Assembly (NCBI GenBank): GCA_020426105.1
Contig: JAGQQS010000227.1
Span: 1-35,500, forward strand
DNA: 35,500 nt
Source of the DNA: Planctomycetaceae bacterium
GTDB taxonomy: Bacteria > Planctomycetota > Planctomycetia > Planctomycetales > Planctomycetaceae
Reading direction: 5' to 3'
Numbering within the stretch: the first letter of the stretch is position 1; every line of letters starts with the position of its first letter. The position numbers and the translations under genes are program-made. Of the stretch, positions 17,768 through 25,112 are shown piece after piece. The notes under the pieces were generated by a model that saw only the letters and a list, made by a program, of their open reading frames with translations, had not been told where the DNA came from and did no database searches.

Positions 17768-18304
17768 TGACTCAGGACTTTCTAAAGGTTGAGTTGTTGT
17801 TGAATATTGCAGATTTCGCGTAACGCCATCTTTTGCTGACGAGACGATTCAGATCTCACCGGCGGTACCTCAAATGATTCGCTGGTCGTCACAATTACGG
17901 CAAATTGTCCACACGCAGCTTGTGCCGTTCATTGGAGGATTCCATCTCGGGCGGACCGGATATTGACGCACGTTCCAGCAACCTGATTGCAGAAGATGTG
18001 ACCGCCGGACATCTTTCTGGTCAGGAAATCCTGAAAAACTACAGTTTGATTTCTCAGTGGTGCTTCGGACTACTTGTTCCGATCTGATTTGGCCTGCCAT
18101 CGACTCCTGGAGTGCTGTATTCCTCAATACGCTTCCGTAACTGGTCGGGTGTAACGATGGCGTTGTGTATGGCAACCATCGGTGGTGTTTGTGGCTGGAG
18201 ATGACTGCGCTTTGGTGGGGAGATGCAAGCTCTGTGAAGTATACAGGCCAGACTAATACCCGCATTTCTGACTGTTTAGGGTCTTGTGGAGACTGCAACA
18301 CCTG
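17768..18304. other. Intergenic region, includes dispersed repeat copy A
   Basis: No convincing gene is seen. An open frame on the minus strand across 17870-18301 has no domain and mostly covers the repeat copy at about 17980-18150, so it is not called. The remainder (17768-17970) should hold the promoter of the small membrane protein and caspase cluster, but no clear -35/-10 pair could be assigned. Confidence 0.5.
17980..18150. repeat. Dispersed intergenic repeat, copy A (short form)
   Basis: This stretch matches the one at 21470-21810. Shared blocks are a 14-base block starting CCTGATTGCAGAAG and a 25-base identical block at about 18007-18031. Further along come CTTCGGACTAC-type, TTCCGA, GCTGTATT and AACTGGT blocks. 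Copy A lacks about 125 bases present in copy B. Both copies have the same orientation and lie between genes. In one minus-strand frame both encode a similar peptide core (GFPDQKDVR and LLQSG). That may be a relic of coding sequence. Confidence 0.7.
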
Positions 18305-18424
18305 TTAGGCGTTATCGAACAATTCCGCCCAATTCTCGAGTTTGTGCTCCGTCGCAAAATCTCGAATCGCCTCGACCGCCCCAGCAAGGCGTGCAGTGAC
18401 CTGTGACGACTCCTTCTTCTTCAG
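18305..18424 (-). pseudogene. Possible C-terminal gene scrap
   Basis: A minus-strand frame of 39 codons reads KKKESSQVTARLAGAVEAI then RDFATEHKLENWAELFDNA and stops. It has no start codon and a protein-like composition (amphipathic helix, charged). It is out of frame with, and directly downstream of, the truncated helical-family gene. It may be the end of an unknown gene cut by a rearrangement, or chance. No family is recognised. Confidence 0.25.
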
Positions 18425-18945
18425 TCACAAGACGGCTCATCGCAGCGAGATGCCGCCTTCAACCGCTCGAGTGCGGCAACAAGCTGTTCGTTGCCGTCTT
18501 CCGGCTCAGGTAAGCTGACGCGAGTTTCAGCGATCCGCTTTCGCATCGTCTCGTGGAAAGCCTCTGGCACGGCGTTTTCCAAATCACTTTCCAGCGCAGC
18601 CAGTGCGCGGGCGTCACCCGTCAGTCGTGCCAGATCGATCACGCTGAGGCAGGTTCTCAGTCGTTCATAGTCGGCGACATCCACATCCTGAACATTGATC
18701 ATCATTTCCGTGGTGTTATCCCGACTCACTCCAGCAAGCTTCTGTGCGGCGGCGACCTGAGCTTCGAGATCGTTGTCTTGTCGCAGAGTCGCAAGCTTCG
18801 CCAGCCGTGCCAGTGATGCTTGATCGTTGTGCTGACTTGCAGCAGTGATCGCCAATTTCAATGCTTGATGAACGCTGATTGCCTTACGAGGCCGCTGCAA
18901 AACACGTTCACCTTCGGCCAGCTGGAGAGCCACATCCGTCAGCAA
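18421..18945 (-). pseudogene. Helical paralogue family member, 5'-truncated
   Basis: The 174-residue frame starts at LLTDVALQLAEGERVLQRP and runs to the natural end AASRCDEPSCD. It is strongly similar to the gene at 31306-32061, with matching blocks LQLAEGERVLQRPRKAI, AASQH, RLAKLATLRQD, ARLTGDARALAALESDLE and KAASRCD. The signal peptide and about 75 N-terminal residues present in that paralogue are missing; the frame can only start from a TTG with no ribosome site. This is most simply a partial duplicate of the 31.3-kb gene. If translated, the product would stay in the cytoplasm. No enzymatic motif is visible in the family. Confidence 0.65.
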
Positions 18946-19034
18946 CGATCAGCAAGTACAGCGATACCACGATCGATTGACAAGATGTTGAGCAACGTTT
19001 CATTCTAGTCGTTTTCATAAATTGAGCTGTTCAG

Positions 19035-20237
19035 TCAGAAGTTGTTCATATCAAAGCCAACCTGTCCGCTTTTCATCCACCAGAATTTATGATTCCCGGA
19101 TTTCAGGTTGTATTGTTTCTTGTTGTTAAATATGTAGAGCGTGGCATCTGACGCATTTCCGGTGAATGAATAAGATTTCTTTGCACCGGGCGCGAGTTGT
19201 TCCGTTCTGATCTTTCCCAGTCTGAAATGAATAACGGCGTTGTCACATCCGTTCCAAAGGGTGAATTGGAATCGTCTCTTTACCTGAGAATCCGTCTGGA
19301 TATTTCCCTCGGAAGAACCGGTTGAGCTTTCCATTGCCCAACCGGAGACATATCCGCCATCGTTATCAGGCAAAGATCCGTGGCCATCGCAGCGATCACA
19401 CCTCACAATGCTGAGACCTCGGACGTATCGCCCGGTGCCGCTGCATTTTCCGCAAATGCCGCGAGTCTGACCGATCAGCATACGGACCGCGTCGTCGGCA
19501 GGCGCAGCATCTGTGTCGACGGATTCAATCGCCTGGCCAACCAGACTGGAGAGATGCGTTGCTGCGGCATCGGGAAGAGAGGCGGTCTTGAGCTCGCTGG
19601 CAATGTTCCGCAGACGAACCAGGTCGCTGGTCAGAGCAGCCGATTGGATGTCGTCCCGAATTTGACGAATCCGACCGAACGTTTCAGAGTCGACCCCATT
19701 GACGTCGATGGTCCATTCCGGCTCGGTCACACGACTATTTCTGTCGAGCTTCTCAATGGCTGCGATTTGCGATGCCAGATCAGCGTGCTTCGTCAGTTCT
19801 GATGCCCTGGCCAGCCTGGCCAATGTGGCCTTGTCTCCGGTTTTCGCCGCAAGCCGAGCCGCTTTTTCAACCAAAAATCTGGCTGTCACACCTGAACGAT
19901 GCAAACGATTGAGTACATGCTCAGCCTCTGTCCACTGCAACGCGACATCGGCGAGAAGAACCGTGTCGCCTGAGGACAGGGCCAGTCCGATCAATCCAGG
20001 ATTCACATGCCTTTCAAAGGTTGGATCGCTCAGGTCGTTCTGGTTCTCACTTCGGCTGACACCAGACAGCAAGGGATCGGATTCATTATCGTCAGTTGGG
20101 CCGACGACAGCACCAATGCTACCCGTCGTGTCCGGCAGGCTTTGGGCACCGCGGTCCTGACCAGTCGCAATGGACGTCAACAGAAGCAGGCTTCCCGCGA
20201 CGCTCAGGAATAGAGAAGGCTTTAGAATGTATTTCAT
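19035..20237 (-). CDS. Secreted helical-family protein with DnaJ-like zinc motifs
   Basis: The product has 400 aa from the ATG preceded by GGAGTCTTCA. A signal peptide (MKYILKPSLFLSVAGSLLLL) is followed by the family helical module at about residues 80-240 (LLADVALQWTEAEHVLNRL, LARLARASELTKHADLASQI, WTIDVNGVDSETF). A short cysteine-rich segment then shows two CxxCxGxG motifs (CGKCSGTG and CDRCDGHG), the zinc-binding pattern of DnaJ central domains. The last 100 or so residues are beta-rich and aromatic (FQFTLWNGCDNAVIHFRLG; KKSYSFTGNASDATLYIFNN) and resemble no family I can name. Not recognised as a known protein; likely periplasmic or surface. It lies 117 bp after the related 358-aa gene and probably shares its transcript. 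Confidence 0.75.
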   Translation of the reverse strand: MKYILKPSLFLSVAGSLLLLTSIATGQDRGAQSLPDTTGSIGAVVGPTDDNESDPLLSGVSRSENQNDLSDPTFERHVNPGLIGLALSSGDTVLLADVALQWTEAEHVLNRLHRSGVTARFLVEKAARLAAKTGDKATLARLARASELTKHADLASQIAAIEKLDRNSRVTEPEWTIDVNGVDSETFGRIRQIRDDIQSAALTSDLVRLRNIASELKTASLPDAAATHLSSLVGQAIESVDTDAAPADDAVRMLIGQTRGICGKCSGTGRYVRGLSIVRCDRCDGHGSLPDNDGGYVSGWAMESSTGSSEGNIQTDSQVKRRFQFTLWNGCDNAVIHFRLGKIRTEQLAPGAKKSYSFTGNASDATLYIFNNKKQYNLKSGNHKFWWMKSGQVGFDMNNF

Positions 20238-20354
20238 TGAAGACTCCGAATGCCGTTCGTAAATGTCGAAAATGAACAAGTGCACATCTTTTTACTCGCG
20301 TGGACTCATCCTCCAGAAAGGTCGCATCTGCACAGTTTGAAGTCACACAGAGTG

Positions 20355-21431
20355 TTACGGGACGATTTGAATGCTGCCGTCGGCACGTCGAATAATTCGG
20401 TAGTCCTCGCCATCTCGGGAAATTGTCCTCAACCAGTTTTTTCCGTTCGATGCTTTCGCGCGCACTTGAGGATATGTGTATTTGACACCTGTCTTTTCGC
20501 TCCCCCAGGCTGAGGCTCGTGAGCGGCAGGTGATTTTTTTCCCCGGGGGCAATGGGCTTACGTTTCCTGACGGAGCGAACTCGACGGAAATGTGATAGGG
20601 TGTTTCGTTCTTCAGCGTGTAAACCATTTTCCAGTGTTTCCCCGAATTGCCTGAAAAATCCGTGTTGTTCTGCTCAATTCGAAAGTCAGCACCGGAAATT
20701 GCACCGACGAAGTCACCTTCTGCAATCTCGCCAATCGTTTTCCGTGGATTCCAGCCGCGGCCTGTGGATGTCAATTTGGTCAGCAGACCGTCTGGATCGG
20801 AATTGCCGATTGCTTTCAAAGAATCATCCGCTTGTATTTTCAACGCAGTCTTCTGTGAGTCTGAAAAACGTTCTGAGGCGTCGATCGACTCAAGCACAGC
20901 AACCAATGATGCTCGGTCGCCTGTGCTTTCCAGGCCGCTGATGAAATCCATCCAGTCTTTCAAATCAATCAGACTATCGATGTCTGTTCCTCTGATCGAA
21001 ATTGAAACCTCAGGTTGTTCGACTCGCGAATCGGCTGACAGTTTTGTTGCCGCTTTGATTCGCGTCAGCATACCTTTGTCCTCCAATTTCTCGGCGAACA
21101 TAGACAACCGTGCGAGTGAATCGGTGTCATTATTCTTCGCAGCCAGCTGCGCTGCCTTCAGCAATAGTTCCGACGAAGTCAGCTTTGAATTGTGACCTCG
21201 CAACAGAATTCGTTCAGCTTCCGCCAACTGCAACGAAAGATCAATCAATGCGGCAGCATTTTCTGTCCTCAACGCATCTGCAATCTGCTGTAATTCGACA
21301 TAGTGCTCAAATGCGATATCAGCATCCAATGGTTGATACACCGGGTCGTGCGGAGGTTCGCCCGCATCGCTTACTCCATTTGCCGCGAAACAGACTGCAG
21401 ACATTAACATCCACCGGATTGGTAACTTCAT
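20355..21431 (-). CDS. Secreted helical-family protein with unique C-terminal domain
   Basis: The product has 358 aa with a signal peptide (MKLPIRWMLMSAVCFAANGV) and an AGGAG site seven bases before the ATG. The family helical module spans about residues 45-215 (LIDLSLQLAEAERILLRGHN, LARLSMFAEKLEDKGMLTRI, VSISIRGTDIDSLIDL). The C-terminal part (about 235-358) is beta-rich (WKMVYTLKNETPYHISVEF, PLPPGKKITCRSRASAWG, TISRDGEDYRIIRRADGSI) and differs from those of its paralogues. It may be a carbohydrate- or protein-binding sandwich; no family is recognised. The gene is followed by the zinc-motif paralogue on the same strand. Function unknown; extracytoplasmic location is well supported. Confidence 0.75.
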   Translation of the reverse strand: MKLPIRWMLMSAVCFAANGVSDAGEPPHDPVYQPLDADIAFEHYVELQQIADALRTENAAALIDLSLQLAEAERILLRGHNSKLTSSELLLKAAQLAAKNNDTDSLARLSMFAEKLEDKGMLTRIKAATKLSADSRVEQPEVSISIRGTDIDSLIDLKDWMDFISGLESTGDRASLVAVLESIDASERFSDSQKTALKIQADDSLKAIGNSDPDGLLTKLTSTGRGWNPRKTIGEIAEGDFVGAISGADFRIEQNNTDFSGNSGKHWKMVYTLKNETPYHISVEFAPSGNVSPLPPGKKITCRSRASAWGSEKTGVKYTYPQVRAKASNGKNWLRTISRDGEDYRIIRRADGSIQIVP

Positions 21432-21469
21432 CGCAGGGCTCCTGATCTTGAATGGTTAATTCGTTTGAA

Positions 21470-21810
21470 AGTGTTCCTGAAGCCTGATTGCAGAAGTCGT
21501 GGCAGACGGACATCTTTCTGGTCAGGAAATCCCCAAAAACAAAAGCTTGTTTCCTCTGCGGGTCAAGTAATTCCATTTCCGGAGCCTTGGCAAGATGCAA
21601 TGTGGCCCAACAGCAAGCGAATTGCGTTCGAAATCAAGCGACCATTCGCTCTTAAACTAAACAGAGAAGACATGGAGCTTCGCGCCAAAGCATTACCCTG
21701 AGGTCATTTCTCCGGTACTTCGGACTACGCGTTCCGACCTACAATGGCTTGCCTTCGGCCCTTGAATCGCTGTATTTCGCGACGCATCCCCGTGAACTGG
21801 TTATCACCGG
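21470..21810. repeat. Dispersed intergenic repeat, copy B (long form)
   Basis: This is the second copy of the repeat at 17980-18150. The left block (about 21483-21540) and right block (about 21700-21805) match copy A. About 125 bases between them are absent from copy A. Both copies flank the cluster of helical-family genes on the same strand, so recombination between them could delete or duplicate those genes (inference). Confidence 0.7.
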
Positions 21811-21836
21811 GAGTCCGTAAGGTCCGGATCATGTAC

Positions 21837-22460
21837 TCAGTCTGTATGGGGTATTGTAAGCAATTCGCCGAGCCATTCGGCTTGCCGTAAAGTGTCGGAT
21901 TGCTGGGTGGCTAAATGATCAATCGCTCTGGCAAAGTGCGTGCAGTCAAGCATTGCGACGACAGAAAGGGAAGGTGCGTGTAGTTTCAGGAATGCTGGTT
22001 CATGCGGTTCAGGCATGGAGAACCTATACCCCATCCTTTTCATGTCAGGTATGCGCGGTGCGGTAGAGTTCATCGCACCAATAACGGTTTTGATGCTAGT
22101 GTCTACACACCCACGAATAAAACAGTATCGCAGCAATGACGAGTAGCCATTTCGACGCGCCGACGCTTGCGTGGCTGCACGTGACAATACTAACGCAGGA
22201 AAATTTACGTTAGCAGAGTCAAGCGGACGTTGCAGGATCCCCTCAGCATCCACACTTGTGGCAACCACAGTACCGCGCATCGTTGAGACGATGCGACCCA
22301 GAATTACTACGACCAGGATAACATCCGAATCGCTCGCATTGGTCCAACGGATCTTGTGCTCATTGCGCAATGACACTTCATCGGACTGAGCGTACTGGGA
22401 CTCCAGCAGTGCTGCAATTGCAGGTTCGTCAGATATTGTGGCGATCCGCATTCCGACCAT
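21837..22460 (-). CDS. GNAT-like acyltransferase
   Basis: The product has 207 aa. The N-terminus MRIATISDEPAIAALLESQY is the beta-1/alpha-1 region of GNAT folds. A central strand (VILVVVILGRIVSTMRG) is followed by LVLSRAATQASARRNGYSS and LLRYCF, resembling the acyl-CoA-binding Q/RxxGxG/A loop and alpha-3. This arrangement is closer to N-acyl amino-acid-synthase-like GNATs than to ribosomal acetyltransferases. Substrate unknown. The ATG at 22460 has a weak ribosome site; a second ATG three codons later is possible. The gene is monocistronic-looking, between repeat copy B and a pseudogene scrap. It may be an unrelated cargo gene. Confidence 0.6.
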   Translation of the reverse strand: MVGMRIATISDEPAIAALLESQYAQSDEVSLRNEHKIRWTNASDSDVILVVVILGRIVSTMRGTVVATSVDAEGILQRPLDSANVNFPALVLSRAATQASARRNGYSSLLRYCFIRGCVDTSIKTVIGAMNSTAPRIPDMKRMGYRFSMPEPHEPAFLKLHAPSLSVVAMLDCTHFARAIDHLATQQSDTLRQAEWLGELLTIPHTD

Positions 22461-22599
22461 ATTGTAGCCCTGCCTTCAACTATCACATGGTTTTCGAATT
22501 CGTCGGACAAATTCCACCGGGATGTTCAATCAGCTGAATTGGTATCCGCTGTTTGAGACTTGTAATTGGCTGAGATACCCAAAACGTTTTTTGGGGCAT

Positions 22600-22782
22600 T
22601 TACAACAGAAAGCCCAGTAGTCGGGGACGGCGCCGAACCACTTCAAGCACAATTTCAATCGGCACAGTCGGAAAAACGCGAGTGCAATTCTTCAACGTAT
22701 GGCACATTACCGAACCGCGAGTCTCACCCTTACGCGGTCGATGCAGGACGCGTTCTCCTTCGGCCAGTTGGCGAACCCACAT
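22600..22782 (-). pseudogene. Helical paralogue family scrap
   Basis: The 60-codon frame begins WVRQLAEGERVLHRPRKGE, which matches LQLAEGERVLQRPRKAI of the 18.4-kb and 31.3-kb family members at both protein and DNA level. Similarity ends after about 20 residues, and the rest reads unlike the family. It lies two codons past the stop of the unknown 123-aa gene. It is best explained as a recombination relic that carries only the conserved core of the family. Confidence 0.6.
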
Positions 22783-22785
22783 TCT

Positions 22786-23157
22786 TCAGAAATACTGATT
22801 GCCCATTTCTGTAGAACTCTCGATGGCAGCAATAGGGCCTATTGTGATTTTTGTGATCGTTTTTCCGGTGTCATCCAGGAACAACCGACAACTCTGATTA
22901 TTGACTTCGAGGCAGATTTGCTTGCGGGATCCCGGCTTCGCGTTTTTGGAATCTTGTGGGACAACCAGGAGCTTCCAGCTTTTTTCACTCATGTCAGCGA
23001 GCAAATTATTCGCTTTGAGTGAAAGTTGCCCGACATTTGCAGTGTCGCAACTGTGCAATCGACGATACGTGTGCCCTATCCAGATATCGCCCACGTATTG
23101 GGATGTGCTGCCATTGTTCAGAACACTTGAGGTCGAGTACTGACGAAGTGTTGTCAT
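22786..23157 (-). CDS. Hypothetical protein, 123 aa
   Basis: Starts at an ATG with GGAG eight bases upstream. The product (MTTLRQYSTSSVLNNGSTSQ, then YVGDIWIGHTYRRLHSC) is polar and beta-rich with no signal peptide or membrane helix, and matches no family I recognise. The ATG overlaps by 4 bp the stop of a 92-codon frame upstream (23154-23432). Its end leads straight into the helical-family scrap, so its 3' end may have been reshaped by recombination. It could be a cytoplasmic small protein or a relic of a larger one. Confidence 0.5.
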   Translation of the reverse strand: MTTLRQYSTSSVLNNGSTSQYVGDIWIGHTYRRLHSCDTANVGQLSLKANNLLADMSEKSWKLLVVPQDSKNAKPGSRKQICLEVNNQSCRLFLDDTGKTITKITIGPIAAIESSTEMGNQYF

Positions 23158-23432
23158 AATAAGCTCCAGTTCGATTTTGATACCGATGTGTCCCCAGGAA
23201 ACTCGATGTCGATCTTCACCATCAGCAGAATGACGATAACTAAATCGGTTCGCGTTTCCTTCGACTGTCCTCCAGAATTGCAAAGGGAACCGCTGGCGGA
23301 CAAAAATTTGAAAAAGAAAGGGACATTTTCGTGAGGTAGACTCAGGATTTCCTCAATCGATGAAGAATGTCGAACATTAGAACGACGGCACAAGCCCCGG
23401 AAATTCCTGACGATCCCCACAACGAAACCCAT
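23154..23432 (-). CDS. Uncertain upstream frame, up to 92 aa
   Basis: This open frame ends in VKIDIEFPGDTSVSKSNWSL, and its TGA overlaps the ATG of the next gene (ATGA). Such overlap often marks coupled translation, but the protein matches nothing and its start context is poor. It may be non-coding leader for the 123-aa gene. The gap between the trypsin-like gene and that gene (23158-23518) otherwise holds nothing recognisable. Confidence 0.25.
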   Translation of the reverse strand: MGFVVGIVRNFRGLCRRSNVRHSSSIEEILSLPHENVPFFFKFLSASGSLCNSGGQSKETRTDLVIVILLMVKIDIEFPGDTSVSKSNWSLL

Positions 23433-23518
23433 CGATTTGCCTGGACTCGACTCGGATCGTTTACGTCAACAAGGACTTCGATCGACCGGCCTTATTTGAG
23501 ATCGGAAAAGGAGTGTCG

Positions 23519-25021
23519 TTATTCCTGCTGCGCCGTATTCTGTTCTGTGGGTGATGGCTCGGTCGCTTTTGATGTCGCAGCCTCTGACTTGTTTGGCAGT
23601 GCGTTTGGCGGCGGTTCGTGTTGCGCGGGCTTCTGCAAAACGATGGTTTTGAAGCGTTCGCGCAGACTCACTTGCGTCAACAGGTTCGGATCAAGCATCT
23701 GCTGCCTCGCTGCGGGAAGTTTCTCCCAGCCACCTTTCGTCTTTGCGACTGTCAAATTGCTGGTCCCGTCCTCGTTGGTATCGGTCAGGATCATGTCCAC
23801 TTCGCCGTCGTTGTCCCGGTCATAGAAAACGCGAGTATTGGGAATTCGAACGTAGGCCACTTCAAAATCAAACTGTTCTCGCTTCGCTGTCCCGGCTCGA
23901 AATTCTTCGACAAATGTCGGTTTTGTGTCTTCATCAAGGTCGAACAGAATCCCCGACGCCGGGTCCATATCGTTGATTGTAAAGAACCAGGTTTCGAATT
24001 TGTCGTCACCATCTCTGTCCATCAGTTTGCTGGACGTCGCTGGAGGCCAGTAGTCCGGACGAAACACCTCGGGTTTTTCGGGTTTGTTGACGGTAAAGGC
24101 TCTGACCTCATCGAGATGCACGTGGTAGCTGAACTTGTCCAGATTGACCTGAGAATCCTTGTCCGATTTTGGTATCGCAAAATTCACGGCCACCAACTCT
24201 CCTTCATTGTTCAGCAGTGGACCGCCGGAATCTCCGGGGTTAATTCCACATGTCGAAAGCAACGCCTTTCGAGACTGGCCGTGACGGAGAGACTCCGCGA
24301 ATGATTCCTGGGCTGCCACGGACATTGTGAATTGCGGCATGATCGAATCAATCATATCGCCGGGATAGTTTCCCGCGCCGACAATCTCACCGCTGCGGAC
24401 TGACCAGAACAGGCCGCGTGAGGGATGTCCGATCGTGATGCAATCCAGCCCCGGATCAGCATTCTTCCCGGCGAAGCGGACGGGATTCAGTGTGCGCCCC
24501 TCTGGCAGTGTCTTAAGCTTCAATAAGGCGAGGTCCTTTTCAGCACTCGCGGCATGCACGAAAGCCAGATGGCTCGTCTTGTTCAGGTTCATAAACCCTT
24601 CCTTCATATCCCCAAAATGGATGAAGGCGAAGCGACTGCCGGAATCAATATCAATGGATGCTGAAGCAATCACATGATTGTTGGTCAGTATCCAGCCGTC
24701 GGAATCAATCACAAATCCGGTTCCATAGCCAGTCGGAATTCGCACGACGACAACCGCTGGTGCGACCTCCGGAAACACCAACGATGCCGCACCGCGACTG
24801 GGACCTTCCAGAAGTCTCCGTATGTCTGCGGATGGCGTTTCGGCTTCAAGATCCACAGGACCGCTGTCCGGATACAGAGCGGCCATGGCCTGTTCCGGAT
24901 GAACCGGCAGACTCACTGAGTTGCCAGCCGAGTCCTTCGTCTGTGCGCTGCACGGGATGATGGTCAACATCATTGTCAGGACGGTGCCAAATCCGATGTT
25001 CAGGGGTGTTTCATATCCCAT
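23519..25021 (-). CDS. Secreted trypsin-like serine protease with Asp-rich loops
   Basis: The product has 500 aa from ATG 25021 (GGAG upstream); a TTG five codons earlier is less likely. A signal peptide (about 1-27) precedes an S1C trypsin-like domain of DegP/HtrA type. The triad is complete: ILTNNHVIA (His116), EKDLALLKL (Asp163) and NPGDSGGPLL (Ser265). No PDZ domain follows. Residues 330-425 instead carry four Asp-rich loops (DRDGDDKFE, DLDEDTKPT, DRDNDGEVD, DTNEDGTSN) like EF-hand, dockerin or thrombospondin-3 calcium sites. A low-complexity tail rich in Pro, Ala, Ser and Glu ends the protein. It lies 91 bp after the TPR gene and is last in the FHA-caspase operon. It is a likely calcium-responsive extracytoplasmic protease (inference). 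Confidence 0.9.
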   Translation of the reverse strand: MGYETPLNIGFGTVLTMMLTIIPCSAQTKDSAGNSVSLPVHPEQAMAALYPDSGPVDLEAETPSADIRRLLEGPSRGAASLVFPEVAPAVVVVRIPTGYGTGFVIDSDGWILTNNHVIASASIDIDSGSRFAFIHFGDMKEGFMNLNKTSHLAFVHAASAEKDLALLKLKTLPEGRTLNPVRFAGKNADPGLDCITIGHPSRGLFWSVRSGEIVGAGNYPGDMIDSIMPQFTMSVAAQESFAESLRHGQSRKALLSTCGINPGDSGGPLLNNEGELVAVNFAIPKSDKDSQVNLDKFSYHVHLDEVRAFTVNKPEKPEVFRPDYWPPATSSKLMDRDGDDKFETWFFTINDMDPASGILFDLDEDTKPTFVEEFRAGTAKREQFDFEVAYVRIPNTRVFYDRDNDGEVDMILTDTNEDGTSNLTVAKTKGGWEKLPAARQQMLDPNLLTQVSLRERFKTIVLQKPAQHEPPPNALPNKSEAATSKATEPSPTEQNTAQQE

Positions 25022-25112
25022 GGCTGCTGGCTCCAAAGTGCGATGAACGTGGTATCACGAAACAGCGACATTTCTGATGAAATCGATTCTATTCTTCCTG
25101 CGGTAAAAGAAT

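Noticed and set aside
17870-18301. 143-codon minus-strand open frame
   Set aside because: It mainly covers the dispersed repeat copy A, has no domain, signal peptide or ribosome site, and copy B does not keep the frame open.
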